Positions 1 to 13,933 of a stretch of DNA of 64,000 bases are shown in pieces. The notes below the pieces were generated by a model that saw only the letters and a list, made by a program, of their open reading frames with translations, was not told the origin of the DNA and ran no database searches. The translations under genes were made by a program, and so were the position numbers. Position 1 is the first letter of the stretch; each line of letters opens with the position of its first letter. The stretch is from Hemibagrus wyckioides (lineage: Eukaryota > Chordata > Actinopteri > Siluriformes > Bagridae), in NCBI RefSeq assembly GCF_019097595.1, contig NC_080726.1, positions 10,948,205 through 11,012,204 on the forward strand, read 5' to 3'.

Positions 1-187
1 CATGGGCAGCCAAGGCTCATTGATGCACATGGGGAGTGGCCCGTGTGATCCGATCCAACAAACAAGCTACTATTGCTCATATTGCTGAAGAAGTTAATGC
101 TGGTTCTGATAGAAAGGTGTCAGAATACACAGTGCAGAGGGACCAACACAATATTAGGCAGGTGGTCATAATGTTATGCCTGGTTAG
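1..187 (+). mobile_element. Tc1/mariner-like element, 3' part, cut by the window start
   Basis: Matches the copies at 20.6, 37.5 and 55.9 kb from the CAAGGCTCATTGATGCACA region through the 3' terminal repeat ending CATAATGTTATGCCTG. It encodes a fragment of the helix-turn-helix part of a Tc1 transposase only. The sequence jumps from ACACAGTGCA straight to GAGGGACCAACAC, so most of the catalytic region has been deleted, with a junction different from that of the other deleted copies. Confidence 0.8.
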
Positions 188-337
<150 letters not shown>

Positions 338-1701
338 ACTGTACAGGTCTACCTCAAAAAATCATTAAAATTAGTGTGACTTTCTGGAGAGCCCTGTGCA
401 GGAGGGGAGAAAAAGTTCACATATCACTTTCAATTAACCATAATGAGGAGTTGCGTGTGACCCTTAGCAAAACACTGGCAAAAGGTTTTTTCCACTTTAA
501 CGCATACTGTTTCTTTTTTTTCAGCAAAACCTATTTTAAACGGTTATAACCTTTAAAACATTCTCAGTTTAAGTCTTGATCAGATATTTGAATAAAAAAA
601 TAATATGAGGTACCCTTTTTTTTGGCCTCTAAACCCAGTTATATAAATTCGAATAACAATAAATCTAATAACTCTTATTTTTACCAGAAAAATGAAAAAT
701 ATATCAAATCCTAGTACGATGAATCATTATCAGGGTTGGAAAATAATCCATTACAGAAGCTACAGAAGCTCTGTAGTAAACCTTTGTATTATTTTTTTTT
801 CCCCTTCAATATTCAGCAGCATTCTGGCTTCTGTGTTAAATATATTTAAATCGTGTTACAGCCAAAGGTGATGGGCTAGTTTGGGTAAGCACCCGCTGTC
901 TTTCTAAACTAAAAAAAAATCCAATATAAAGTTTTACTTGTGGTAACAAAACTTTTAAAGAGTATTATTTTGGATTTTTGTGAAACCGAGTGCAACAGCA
1001 CCATGAATCCTTTAGAGCATATTAATGTATGCATCACTAATGAAGTTGGCTGAGTGTGTGTGCATGTGTGTAATAATTTGCCCCAATAATTTGCACCCTT
1101 CTTCTTCTTCCTATTATCATTATTATTATCACTGAGACTTAAGAGTTTATTTGCCAAACTTTTAACACTCCCATCTTATAACCCCGCCATCCACCTCTGG
1201 TTAAGGCATATAGGTAATGCTCAGGATAATGTGTAAGGGTCGTCTTTCCTAGATAACGAACTAGTTAGCTAGAAACATGTATGAATTAGCATGAGCTAGC
1301 TAGCTTAGTCAACAAGTGAGCTAGCCAGCTAACATTCCATTTTATGTGTACTGTTGATAATGGAGGTGGTGTTCACTACCAGTAGAGCCCACATGATTAG
1401 TTAAACAATAATTAAAAATCATTTTCAGATTACTTGTGTCAACTGTAAACGTATGGAAAAAGTCAGTGGTAAAGTAATTCCTGTAAACAACCAATCAGAA
1501 GGAGATCGAATTCTTGAAGCTTATGCTAACACTTTTTTAGCTTGATAATATTTTTAGACCATGACTTATTTGTACTTGCATGAGGATATATCTGCAGGTT
1601 GCTTATAGTCGATCAGGTGGAAACGTAATGTAATGTAGCTAGATTCATCTGTCTATATATGTATTTAGCCTTATCCGTCTACATATTTATATATTATTTA
1701 T
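338..1701. other. Intergenic, AT-rich, no gene seen
   Basis: No exon-like block, no recognisable repeat family. There is a local cluster of AGCTAGCT-type palindromes at about 1,258-1,330 and short homopolymer runs. Nothing else stands out. Confidence 0.6.
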
Positions 1702-2000
1702 CTAACACCTGTGGACATCACACCCATGTGTGGTTCTTCCTCAAACTGTTACCACAAAGTAGGAAGTGTATGAAATGTCTTTGTATGTAGTAGCATTACA
1801 ATTTCCTGTCACTGGAACTAAAAGGCCCAAGGCTGTTCTAGCATGACAATGCTCCTGTGCACAATGCGAGCTCCATGAAGACATGGTTTTGCCAAGGTTT
1901 GAGTGAAAGAACTCAAGCAGCCTTCACAGAGCCCTGACCTCAACCCCACTGGGATGAATCGGAGCACTGACTGCATGCCAGGCCCTGCAGGCCATTGGCA
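1702..2000 (+). mobile_element. Non-autonomous Tc1-like relic (GTGGACA family)
   Basis: The order CTGTGGACATCACACCCAT, CAAACTGTTACCACAAAGT, CATGACAATGCTCCTGTGCA, GAGCTCCATGAAGACATGG, CAGAGCCCTGACCTCAACC is that of a Tc1-like family also seen here at 9.3, 12.1 and 36.9 kb. The middle codes for a degraded QHDNAPVH...SPDLNP-like transposase piece. The 3' end is missing; it runs into a (CT)n tract at 2,030-2,053. Confidence 0.75.
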
Positions 2001-2329
2001 CTGTTCTCTGAATATCAAAGATGCATTTCTCTCTCTCCCTCTCTCTCTCTCTCCAATAAGTGTGTCTGGGAGGAAGCATGTGCTAGCCCTAACCCTGCCC
2101 GGATGCTAGCTGTCGCGTGATAGGGGAGAGATTTGGCAATGACTAAAATTAGGGAGTAAAATGAGATGAAAACATTTGCATAGTTTGTTCTTACTTGAGC
2201 GCAAAGGTTGTTGTTTTTTTTCTTCTGCTGATTCAAAAACAAGCCATACGGCAAGGACCCATTTACACAAATCTGCATGTAAATTTGTTTCAGGATGAAA
2301 TGAATGTCAAAACACTTGTAATTCAGTTG

Positions 2330-2640
2330 ATATAGGCACCTGTCTTCATTTCCTCCTCAATGAGTTGAATCTGCTCTAGTCTCAGTCTGTGTGTTTGTGT
2401 GGGTGGAGAAGATCAGCAGAGCAGTCCTTCTTCACGTGGGCCTGAGGGTGAGAGGGTATTAGGGGAGAGGTGAGTAACAACTGTTGCCCCAGGTTACTAA
2501 GTAACCAGGGCGATTGCCTCCCTCCCCGAGGCCTCTCACACTCTCACACAGCCCTTCAGCACTACATCCACCAGTGTCTGAGATCTATCTTCAATTCCCA
2601 GCTCAGCTGTGGTGTGTTTACAACAGTGTTTAGTTAGATA
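2330..2640. promoter_or_regulatory. Candidate conserved non-coding element with RFX-like palindrome
   Basis: This stretch is of balanced base composition in an AT-rich setting, with no repeat signature. It contains the near-perfect palindrome GGTTACTAAGTAACC (492-506 of the 2 kb block, i.e. 2,492-2,506), similar to RFX X-box sites, just after GTTGCCCCAG. Conservation cannot be judged without alignment. Confidence 0.25.
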
Positions 2641-3490
2641 TGCTGCTATAGTGTAGGAGTGCATGTTTGTTGTCTCAACAGGTTTGTATTAATTTAGGAA
2701 AAAATCATGCAAATGAATGAAAGCAGTATGATATATTCTTTTCTGACCCATACATGCGTGACACATTCTGACACGTTAGAATTTACATGGCTTTTCTGAA
2801 CTGTAAAATGTTCCTCTTTTGTTATTATATCAAGCACCAGTAAAGTTATAGCATTTTAGACAGACTGAAAAGAGAACTGCATTTACTGATTTCATTTCAA
2901 CTCCACTGAATAACATTAACATATTGATCGCTATCTTCTGATTTCTCTCATCAGATTTATTATGGGTAAACCACATTTATTATGATGATTACAATTCATT
3001 AAATTTACACTGTAAACAAGATTTGGAGTCCTCGGTGTCACTGTTGTCATTTGGAATAATCTTAATCTGTGTAAGCAGCCCTTCTACCTCTACATGTATC
3101 TACATGAATCTACTTATTTTAATGACGCTTTAGCCTTTTTTTGCTACAGGACATAAGCAATAACTTGACTGAAGCATAATATTCACTGCACAAACAGGCT
3201 AGCCTTATGTCTGACCATTTTTAAAGCTGTTTTTATTAAAAAATGGCTGCTTTATTTACCTAATGTAGTTTCTGTACCAAACCTAAGCAAGATTAGTCAG
3301 CGAGTAAAACACCAGTTTGGTGAAAAAATATTTGTTTTCTCAAAAGAGAGGTATAATATGTCATTTCCAGGCAAAAATCCAACGAAAAGGTTTCATCATT
3401 TTTGGTTGTTTGGCAGATTTCATTTTCCACCTCACATCTTTTGTGAGTTTGAACTGGAATGAGTTTGTGCAATATTTATAAAACAATTAC

Positions 3491-3576
<86 letters not shown>

Positions 3577-6414
3577 TTGCATTAATTATATGTAAGGAAT
3601 ACAAAACATGATAGAACAATCATATAATAATAATAATAAGTGCATTATTTCTCTTATACCTCAGTGATTTAGCAACAATTACAAATTGGAATTTATGACT
3701 TTGCTGCACTTTTTAACAGTTTATGGTTACATATAACGTTATGAAACATCCTCAAAAGACGTTTGCTCCTGTTATTACTATAAACAGTTGTTCCCTCATC
3801 AGCCCATATCAATGATTTTACAGTTAGCATTGTTGGCATGTCGTTAATCTGCTTTTAATTAGCCGTTGATCGTCTTCCATACAAGTATTAGAATGAGTGC
3901 ATTAATATCATTAATCATTAATGCTACTGTCAGAGCCGGGGACCTGATTTGAGAATTCATCAGTGCTGTGGTATAGGTGACACCAAGAGAGAGTTTACGA
4001 GGCCTTCCACTATAAAGGCAAAACCAACACATTTAGATGTAACAGTTTGAAAGCACACTCTGATCTGAACATGCGTTAGATAAATATACCTGTACATCAT
4101 TAACACTATTGAGATGCCAGTGGTGTGTTGATGCTCTGAATATTAAGATAGCAGATGGACATAGTGGTATTCTCCGCTCCATACTTCTCCTGTGATGTGG
4201 ATGCCAGAAAAACAATAAACACCTCTTGTGCCAAACCACTCTAACAGATCAGTATGCACAGGCCATCTCTTCTGTGTTTGTTTACTGACCTTGAGAGCAT
4301 GAGAGGCACTGAAACAGGGCGATCAGGACTCCTCACTGTGACTTTGGGAGACATCACACCACCATGCACTAACTTTGATCAGCTCATTTCTATGCACCAG
4401 GACTTGGAGTATGGGGACCGAATTTAAACTCTGTCTCTCGGGATGAAGTTAGGATGCAGACCTATAAGTTTAGAACTATAAGCACAACTGTCTGGAGTTC
4501 TAGGAGCTACAGGCCTGGAAAGTGCTGTTGAATTCCTGATTACAACGTTCACTAATTTATCACGCTGATTCATTTTCTGACAGGACTTCAGATTATAATG
4601 CAAATCACAGGTTTATATTAGCTCGTTCGCCGGAACTTGTATGGAGGACGCTATTGTTCTAATGCTTAAACAGATGAGACTATTAATAAATGAATTTGTA
4701 GGTTGTTTGTAGGTTTTGTATTTACAAAGACAAATCCATAATCATTGAAATTTTCTGTAAGGAGATGCAACATTTATTAATATTTGTAATAGTCTTTTTT
4801 TACATTGAGGATAGGGGACTTATAACTATATTAATATGTTATAACGTATAAACATACCCCCCCTCCATAAACTAGTAAGAGAAAATTGAGAAATGAAGTG
4901 AATGCAAGAATGTGACATAAATGGATATTCGTTAATAAATTTAAAACTGTACTGAATGGAAAATTGCTGTGGTATAAAAGGAATAAAATACTTTGGGAAA
5001 TGCTGTTTTTCGAAGGTTAAGGTGGTAACCATTCAGCCATATTACCCTACCTCAGCTGTAATTATTTTTTAGTACAGCATATCTGATTATCTGATTATTA
5101 ATTTGGATTCGGTTTTAAAGGTCAAGACCAGTCTTTCTTCATCTGGATTTCTAAACGTTTCGCCTCCAAATCTGTAATCCAGCCACATGTGGGTGTAGGT
5201 GGAAACGCCTTGTTGATAAGCGAGGTTTAGTTTGGGTGAGTCTGTGGCCATGATAGCCTCCGATTCCTTGTTTTGGTTGACAGGAGTGGAACCTGATGTG
5301 GTCTTGTAATGTTTATCCACCTCAAAGCTTGATGTGTTGTATGTTCTGAGAGGCTTTTCTGCTTATCGTGGATGTACAGAGTGATTACTTGAGTTACTAT
5401 AGCCTCCCTGTCAGCTCAAATCAGTCTGCTCATTCTCCTCGGATCTTTCTCATCACCCAGGCGTTCCAGCCTACAGACCCTCTACTCACAGGATGTTTTC
5501 TGTATTTTGCACCACTCTGCGTAAACTCTAGAGACCAGCAGTTTTTGAAATACTCAAATACTTAGCCGATCAGGTACCAACATCCAAGAGATGGTCACAG
5601 AGATCACGCTTTATTCTGCATTCTAATGTTTGATGTGAAATGGATAAATAAGCAGGAGGGCCTAATAAAGTGAAGAGTTCGTGTCAAAATGGAGTTTGTC
5701 GGTCCCACATAACCTGAAACCCAATAGCAGTACTTCATGAATGAAAAGTTTTGGCCATGATGTGTTTGTTCAGATATTGGTGTCTCGGGAACAGCTAGAA
5801 GTTTTACTGCGCCATGGGACACACTTACGATGATATGTGAGCGGAGCGGCCTGACAGTGCCACCCATGCTGTAGTTTACACAGCCAGACATGAACTCATG
5901 AATGAAAACACCAAATCTGCCCAGTGGTGTTGTCACACCTTGGATGAATTGTGTGGATGTACGTGGACTTTTTTTTTTTTTCTGTATTGAATATTAACGT
6001 TTCCAACTGCATCAAAGCACAACACTACTCCATAACAATAACGTCAACAACAACCAAAACAATACAACCAAAAACGCGTCCAAGAGCAGATCCCACTGAC
6101 ACTATTTGGAAATTATGTAACCGTTTTCTGTTTATGTTCCAGGAACCTGGACAAAGTGTTCACATTAGCAAAGCAAACACATTTCTACAGGGTCGGGAGG
6201 AAAGGGCTTGCACAATAGGGCACCACTGACACATGCAATACTGTACAAGCATTTTGGGACACTGTAAAGGGGTTTTTCAATTTGCTCTAGTGCATAAGGT
6301 TATTGCTCAAGCTGTCAGCATTCCATGTCGGACAAGCCAGACCAGAGGAGGATGGAGACTGCAGAGTTTCATTCCATCGCTTCTGCATAGGTTATTATTG
6401 GCAAAACTTTGCTG

Positions 6415-6446
<32 letters not shown>

Positions 6447-9270
6447 GGTATCATTTAAAATTGCCTTGTTCTGCATCCTTTGAATTTTTATTAAGTTCAC
6501 CGAAAAACATCAGCGCCTTCCTTAAAAAAGATTAAAGAGGTAGTCGATTAATGCTTGATTTCTGGGGTCAAGTATTTTTTTTCTGTGACCATGTCACATA
6601 ACAGAGGAGAATTGTTATTGCCTAGAATGTTATATTGCACACTCACTGAGAACAATCCCTTAGTGCATTTTCTTCATTCACTATACCTTATGTAATATAT
6701 ACTATATTGATTAATGTTTGCTAGTTGGATTCAACGAAGCAAACCATCACATAACTCCTCCTCCTTATCCTCCTTGTGGGCAATATTAGCTGTAAAGGAT
6801 CCACACTACAAAAATCCACCGGAAATACAAGACCATCGGGACACAATAATTCTAATCCCGGATGCTATTTAAGACGACTAGTAGGCACTGGTCTGTGGGG
6901 AACAGGTTACTTCAGAGTAAATCATTGTGTCAGCTTACGAATGTCTTTACATTGAATACAGAACATGATATTTTTATAAAATTGGACTTTGCAGTGAAAT
7001 TTAACAGAGAAAAATGTCGAACCGAAAAAGAGAATTACATTTAGAATATTTACTGTATGTAGGTAGCTAGGTGGAAATGAAGGTGTTGATATCAGAAATA
7101 TTTATTAGACATATTGCAGACGTCTGCAAGTTAAAAATGGAAAATAAAAAAATATGAAATAATCAGTGCCTCTTTTTAAAAGTTCTTAAGAATTTCATGG
7201 ATTTAGATGCTGCTCTCAGCTGAAATAATAATTCGGCAACGCTCTGCCTGAAGGCTCTGACATCCTGATACTCTTCTCATATACAATTATAACACTTCAT
7301 AACACATAATAAAAACACGGAGCGTCAAAACCCCGGTTTGAGGCTGGAGAAACAGCTGAGATGATGTGCTCAGACTTTCCATTAAACCTACAGTACTTAT
7401 AACAGGACCTGTAATGATTATGTGTCACTTAATCTAAAATTTCATCTTTCTTAGTCAGTGTTTTTTTTTCTCCCTAAACCACAAAGCCTATATATATTAT
7501 GTTTTCTCTGGATTGGCACAGTGACCTCATTAAAAGTGCAAAAATACTATGACCTCGAGCACTAAAAGAGCAACAAATTTGTGTAAATATGTGGATGACC
7601 ACTGAATCATTCCTGCCTGATGGAATAACAACTCCCCCAGATGTCACACTACACCTAATGATTAGTAGTAAGCAGCGGTCCTCACTCATGAATTGAGCGT
7701 GCGGTTCGAGAGGATTCTTCTTTATTTTTCGCTAAGAATCGCAAGATAGATAAAAGCTTACTTCTTTTATGATGATATGATGTCTGACAAAATATTCCAG
7801 GGTGTCAAATGACTGTCAAGAAAGCTACTACGCACATAGTGTTTTCATTGCACTTTCATGCTGGTTCAGTTCCAAGCATCTGGCGCTTTGACAGAGCAAT
7901 GAATATTTAAACAGGGAAGTCAAAAAGAGCTACGCTCTATCAGACCTATAACACCTACTTCTTATTCATGTTCCTGGACGTGGGGACACTGTGTCCTAGC
8001 GCTTTATATCACATTAGATAATCTTACCCATTCTCTTTCGGCTTCGAGTTATATCAGTCTTTTTAGGAAAGAGAAATATCCCAAAGTTCCATTTCTTACT
8101 ACTGTTGCAGTATATTAGCTCAAGAAATTTATATAAGCTTAACTCAATAAGCTTCGGGACAATGTCTTAATAAACTGAACACAAAACTACAGGACATGTC
8201 TACAGATTCCTGGATCTCTTACAGCCTTTAGGAATTCTTTTATATTATAATCCTACTTCCACACTGTTGCTTTGTAAATGGTTTGTACCGGCTCTTCTCG
8301 TTTTTCTCTCCCAAACCCATTTACCGCACTGTACTGTACATGGACGTTGCCCGTAAATGTGGGATCGTTGACAGATTCCGTGAATAGGAACAATGACGTC
8401 CCCATGTTACCTGTGGCACGTAGTAACCAGAATGTGAGAGTTGCACAACTGCTGCTGCTTTTATTATGAGCGGATTAATGCTGAGAGTGAGGCGCCAAGA
8501 TTAAGCGCACAATAGGTGTCTAAGAATTTGGCTGTCGTGGTGAATTCCAACAGAAAAAGTGTTTCACGGAGGAAGTACGGTATAAGCGAGAACAGCAGAT
8601 CTATACTTTAGAGTGAGGTTTTGACTGTGACCGGGTTTCCCTTTGCAGAGGATGATAGGTGGGTAAAAGTGAGTGAGTTTTGCACACTATTCACTAATAT
8701 CATCACCTCCATGTGAAGGTGCGGGTTAAAGTTGATTGGCTTACCAATTTCTGTCCTGTCAGTAAACAGCCAGTAGCACGCAATCTTGAGGCTTCTGAGT
8801 GGCTCAAGAGAAACCAGTTTGCCTTATTGTCTGGAAATCAAAAGATCCTGATTAATGCCAGTGCCACAATCATCTGTGCCTAGAAATCTAATACAGCAAA
8901 ATTCTCTAAGTGGGAGGGATGGATATACTCTTCCTCCTGTCAGTTACAGTGACACTAGCCCATCATGGATGTCTATGAGCTCATGGATGATGAGGGCTCT
9001 CTATATATCTTAAGCTCCTCTTTTGGCATAGCCTCTCTGGATGGTAGCGGTCATGTGAAGATTGGTGAAAAAAAGGTTTTTTCTTTAACCAAATCACAGA
9101 TAACAATTTTTTTCATAATAGACATCATAAGCAGCAGCTAGCTGCCATTTTTTTCACCTTAAATTGCTTAGATTCTCTATACACTTGTTGCTAGAGTGTA
9201 TTATTTCTAGTTGCCTATTGCTTGGTTGGTGAAATATTGCAACACAAATAGCATCATTAGTTAGTTATGC
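2641..9270. other. Intergenic, no gene seen; contains simple repeats
   Basis: About 6.6 kb without an exon-like block. Contents noticed: (TA)n at 3,497-3,573; (ATT)n at about 6,417-6,446; scattered poly-T; a small block of GAGA/CTCT. The short open frames are unconnected to splice sites or known protein motifs. Confidence 0.6.
3497..3573. repeat. (TA)n microsatellite
   Basis: About 38 uninterrupted TA dinucleotides. Confidence 0.97.
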
Positions 9271-9273
9271 ATA

Positions 9274-9420
9274 GGTGGCCAAATGTATGTGGACACCTCA
9301 ACTATCACATGCATACTCTTCGAGAACATCCCATTGCAGATTTAATCCTCCCTGATACAATAATCTCCACTCTTCTGTGAAGGCTTTCCACAAGATTTTG
9401 GAGTGTTTGGAGTTGACACT
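9274..9420 (-). mobile_element. Tc1-like relic, 3' terminal fragment (GTGGACA family)
   Basis: Begins GGCCAAATGTATGTGGACAC, the terminal repeat of the family, then CATCCCATTGCAGATTTAAT and GAAGGCTTTCCACAAGATTT, the antisense of the conserved 3' end. The rest of the element is absent. Confidence 0.7.
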
Positions 9421-10879
9421 GACATCCTTATCTATGCAAATCAAATAGAATCTATGGACAGATTCGACAGTTATTCTGGTATCTGATTCTACACACACAA
9501 ATATACTGATTGTAATCCAACTGTATCACAATCTCTATGCACTTATATCAATTATTCATCCACCCAGATCTGCAGCTTCAGAAACCTGTATGGCAACCTC
9601 AACTGTAATAAGAACCTGCAGACATCAGCAAAAAAAATAAAAATCCTGCCCACACCTGTTTTATCACACATAGTAGGTCAAAGGGTGAACACAGGACGTT
9701 TCCGCACTAGTTAACTAAGAGCGATGGGGTGGGGAAATGAATGAATGGATGCTTGGATGGATGACTGGATGGGCACATGAATGCGTCACCTGTGTTTGTG
9801 TAAGTGGTGACCCTAATGGTGCCTCGTACACCTGTTTATGTGGCTGACCACCTGTCGCACATCAGCTAGCTTAGTGTGTAACGCGTGCTAAATGGCCGCA
9901 TCGCAGGCGAAGCACAGCTTCGTGCTTCACTGCACGTCGGCACTGGCACGTTCCCGTAACTTATATTATCCACAGCACAACAACCATGATTCCTCTTTAC
10001 AATAAGGAGCAGCTATGGATGCTAATGCTTCATACCGGTAACTTGTCTTATTTAACAAACTTTCCATTTCCTTTGACTGTAAATAATCCAGTGTGGATCT
10101 GGGTCTGTTGTAGCAACATGGCTGTGTATTACACCCATGGATTATTTGACTTCACTTATCCAAACAAGAGAAATTAAAAAGTATAAAAAGCCCCATGGAG
10201 TTTTTACTGGACAAACTACAGCCAGTGCTTAAACTAGTAACACCGGAAATAACTGGTTTTGGCTTTTGACACAGTGACCTTCTCATAGCAGGGCTAAAAA
10301 TTTACTGCCCTTTGTGAAGATATAAACTATTATAATATAGAGGAAAGAACAAGTGATAAATGAAAGGTAAAAAGAAAATCATGGTAGTGAATGGTTATAA
10401 CTGCTTCCTGCTAAGGAAATAAAGGAAATCTGCACAAAAGTGATCCAAGTTCCTAAAGGTCACTGCTTTTACGACAAACTCAGGTTAAGTGTCTCTCATG
10501 CAAGACGCACAGAGGCACACAGGTACTGAAACACCGGTACAGAAAATGGTCTTGTGGATAAACATAATGAACACTGGATATGACCTCAGATTGAACTCAT
10601 TTAAATAATGCCAATGAATACTTCATAAATGTCATTTCATTTTTAGACTAAGTAATTTTTTTAACCTCAGGGAATTCCACAGCTGATGTAATGTGTGATG
10701 AATTATTAAGTCATTACCATGCTTTTTATTGTCCTGGGTGGTTTTCTGTAAGTCTTTTGACAGTAGAATTTATATTCATGTTGTTTAATAAAATATTTAA
10801 GGCCCACTTAGAACAATTACGTTTTTGCTTTGAGGTTAAATCTATTCCTGATATGTTGTCCCCTTGGTCATAAATGATG
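9421..10879. other. Intergenic, no gene seen
   Basis: Contains a short ATGGATGG/ATGAATGA stretch at about 9,735-9,780. No repeat family or exon recognised in the remainder. Confidence 0.55.
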
Positions 10880-10881
10880 TA

Positions 10882-11409
10882 CACTATATTGCCAAAAGTT
10901 TTGGGACACCCCTCCAAATCATTGAATTCAGGTGTTGTTTTTCAGGTGTTGGGCTCGGCCCCTTAGTTCCAGTGAAAGGAACTCTTAATGCTTCAGCATA
11001 CCAAGACATTTTGGACAATTTCATGCTCCCAACTTTGTGGGAACAGTTTGGGGATGACCCCTTCCTGTTCCAACATGACTGTACACCAGTGCACAAAGCA
11101 AGGTCCATAAAGACATGGATGAGTGAGTTTGGTGTGGAGGAACTGGACTGGCCTGCACCTGATAAGAAACCTTTGGGATGAATTACAGCGGAGGCTGTGA
11201 GCCAGACCTTCTCGTCGAACAACAGTGCCTGACCTTACAAATACATTTCTAGAGGAATGGTCAAAAATTCCCATAAACACACTCCTAAACCTTGTGGAAA
11301 GCCTTCCCAGAAGATTTAAAGCTGTTATAGTGGCAAAGGCTGGGCCAACTCCATATTAAATTCATGTGCATGTAAAGGCAAATGTCCCAAAACTTTTGAC
11401 AATATAGTG
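10882..11409 (+). mobile_element. Internally deleted Tc1-like element with both terminal repeats
   Basis: Ends CACTATATTGCCAAAAG and CTTTTGACAATATAGTG are inverted repeats, flanked by TA on both sides (10,880-881 and 11,410-411), the Tc1/mariner target duplication. Only the 3' half of the transposase frame remains: the QHDCTPVHKARSIKTW block, around the second catalytic Asp, is readable. The first half, with the DNA-binding domain, is gone. Non-autonomous. Confidence 0.9.
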
Positions 11410-12057
11410 TAGCTCTAGGACAGGTCAATAACATGCCTGGACTTGTTTAGAACCTAAAGCTACTTTGTTTAAATGGCAAATCTCCAGCAACTGAATCAAA
11501 TCAATAAATGAGCTTCTAATTAGGTTTAGCTAAATCCTTAATGAAGGCGGCATCAACTGGAAGACCATGTCCAGTCTTTTGCATTTTCATAAATGAACAT
11601 AAAATCAAGCAAACTCAATAAAGCAATATTTGGAGGAGCTTGAAATCTTTCTCAATTACCACAGATTTGGGCCAAGAAGTGTCATGTGGCATCACAGCGG
11701 GCAGTCAGTTAAAGCTCTCTATGATTCACATGCATCGAATACAGCTATCATAGAAAGTAATTACAAGTGTCTTCACAGTAAGTTGAAATTAGAATCCTGC
11801 TTTGAATTTTGCCAATTCAAGTAGTTTCCCAGGGAAAAAAGCAAAACAATACTCAACAAGAAGCATCATCCTGGGAAATCTTGGAGAGACCGCATGGTCC
11901 TGATGTGGACTCAGCAAAGATTTTTCACTGGAGCCAATCAAATCTACTCTAGCAAAGCCGATAAACCTTACTAAACAATGAGATTTTGTTTTAATGGACC
12001 AGCTCAGCTTCTGTAACAGATTGTGGTTTAATCAGTCATATGCATTTATGTAAATTA

Positions 12058-12345
12058 CACTATATTTCTAAAGATTTGTGGAGACCTGACCATCACACCC
12101 ATACACAGGCCTTCACCAAACTGTTACCACAAAGGCTGAAGTACACAACTGTCTGGAATATCTGTATGTTGTAGCACTGGAAGAGAGAATGACGACGCCC
12201 CTGTGCACAAAGCAAGCTCCAGCAAAACAATGTCGATGTGGAAGAACTCCAGTGGCCAGAGCCCTGGAAAGTACAGACTGCACACCAGACCTTCTCAATT
12301 TGACACCAATCCCTGACCTCACCAAAGCTCTTCTCCATTAAGAAA
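12058..12345 (+). mobile_element. Non-autonomous Tc1-like relic (GTGGACA family)
   Basis: Starts CACTATATTTCTAAAG after a TA, then GACCTGACCATCACACCCAT, CCAAACTGTTACCACAAAG, CCCCTGTGCACAAAGCAAGC and CAGAGCCCTG. It parallels the relics at 1.7 and 36.9 kb, with small deletions. The 3' terminal repeat is not recognisable. Confidence 0.7.
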
Positions 12346-13927
12346 GTCCACATTCTTTTATCTACACGGCACAGGCTAGAGAACTTAGTTCAGAAAGAGA
12401 GGTTTTCACAGATTTTTCATTTTAGTTTGCTCTGATTAGCAAACTGACAACATGTTCGAAACGACTCGGGGCGACTAACAGACAAAGAAGTATGAGTTCA
12501 TTCTCTGTATGTCAGAATCAAAATGGATGTGTCTCATATGTTCATGGCCAGTGTGAAACAAAACATAACCAAGAAGTTAAATTGCCTTATTTATAGCGTT
12601 TACATTTAGATGCCATAATAAATTTATTAGCCATAAACTATCCGTTAACGTTCGAGCATTAAAAAAAGTAACAGCTGGTAATATGTACTCTTATTAGTTG
12701 CTTATTTACATCTTTATATAGCTGGACCTTCGTAAATTCTAACTGAATACCTCTGCCTAAAAGCATGTAGAAGACTGAATGGTGAATGTGTAAAAATCGA
12801 CTTAAAAAATAAGGGTCCCATTAAAATCCGCCTCTCTTCTAGCAGATGGGTCGTACAGCATTCCAGAGCACTTGGCAGGGTTAGTGTGCTGAGTGGAGTT
12901 TAGTGGGGACAACCAAATGACATCATCGCCTTCAACACAGAGCCAGCTTAAATAACACGACAAGGGTTGTAACTTTAGAATATCAGGGGATAATACCCGA
13001 GTGATATCTGGCAACCACTGCAAAAGTAACAACATTCTCATTATATATAGGCCAAACGAGAGCAAATGTGACAGCTAATTTTGAGCAGGATTTGATTTTT
13101 GCAGTAACTTGATCAGATTTGGCGTGTTTGTTTCTGCCGCATGGAATAACGGCGCAATAAAACAAACTGCGTCGCCCTGTTTTGCTGAGGAACGCCGCAT
13201 TCAGCAACACTTGTACTTTCCTTGACTTTTGCTTGACTGTGGTTTTTTGATTGAGCCTGGAGCTAAATTGCGAGGCATGTGAAACTCGCTGCAGCTCTAC
13301 TGGCTGCAGGCATAACGTGGAGAGTCCCTTTACCACAGCCATGTGACCCTCTTTAACAACATTAACTCCACATGAGGCGCTATATGTCCTCATCTGCTTC
13401 CCTGTAGTCATCTGCTGCACCCGATGCCCCTCTTGTCCTGTATCTCTGCCAGGGTTTTATACTTGGCCTTCTTCCACTTTAAAAAAAATTAACACAAACT
13501 TCTATTATTAGTCGGAGTGTAACAGCATTTTTTTTTCACTACGCTGCTTTTCATCAGCTAAATATAGTTGACGAATGAGGCCTGGCAGGCATTTTGCCTG
13601 CAATTAAAGGATGGCGTGACTAGCAATCAGGCATGACTAGCGATCACGACATAAAAGCGCCATTGTGTGAGAGAATCTATGCTATTGGTCGCTGCCTCGG
13701 CTGGTCAGCCACAAAATTTCATTTAACTATCTCTTTGAAAAGAGGCAAAGGAGGGAAAAAAAAATACAGCAAGACACCAGTGTGTGCACATTTGGATGCA
13801 TTTTAATGCAGTTTAATTAATGAGAAGAAAGGCAGAACTGTTTCTGGTTACAGAGCTGGTGTGTGTGTGTGTACATGTATGTGTGCATTTGTATACATAT
13901 AAAAGACAAAGGTTTTTGCATATAATA
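12346..13927. other. Intergenic, downstream of COG6, no gene seen
   Basis: The block 12,800-13,430 has balanced composition and gives a 145-codon minus-strand open frame, but it shows no splice sites in frame, no homology I recognise and low-complexity-free random composition. I do not call a gene. A (GT)n lies at 13,858-13,872. Confidence 0.5.
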
Positions 13928-13933
13928 TTTAAT
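13928..13933 (-). terminator. Candidate COG6 poly(A) signal ATTAAA
   Basis: On the minus strand this reads ATTAAA, 418 bp downstream of the COG6 stop. Two further ATTAAA matches sit at 13,812-13,817 and 13,802-13,807. No AATAAA was seen between 13.4 kb and the stop. In AT-rich DNA such hexamers are frequent by chance, so the 3' end is only a guess. Confidence 0.25.

Noticed and set aside
10864..11280. Overlapping open frames at the 10.9 kb Tc1 copy
   Set aside because: They are pieces of a deleted transposase, not a host gene.
12983..13420. 145-codon minus-strand open frame downstream of COG6
   Set aside because: No recognised motif, no splice context, no codon-level hint of selection. Kept as unannotated intergenic DNA.
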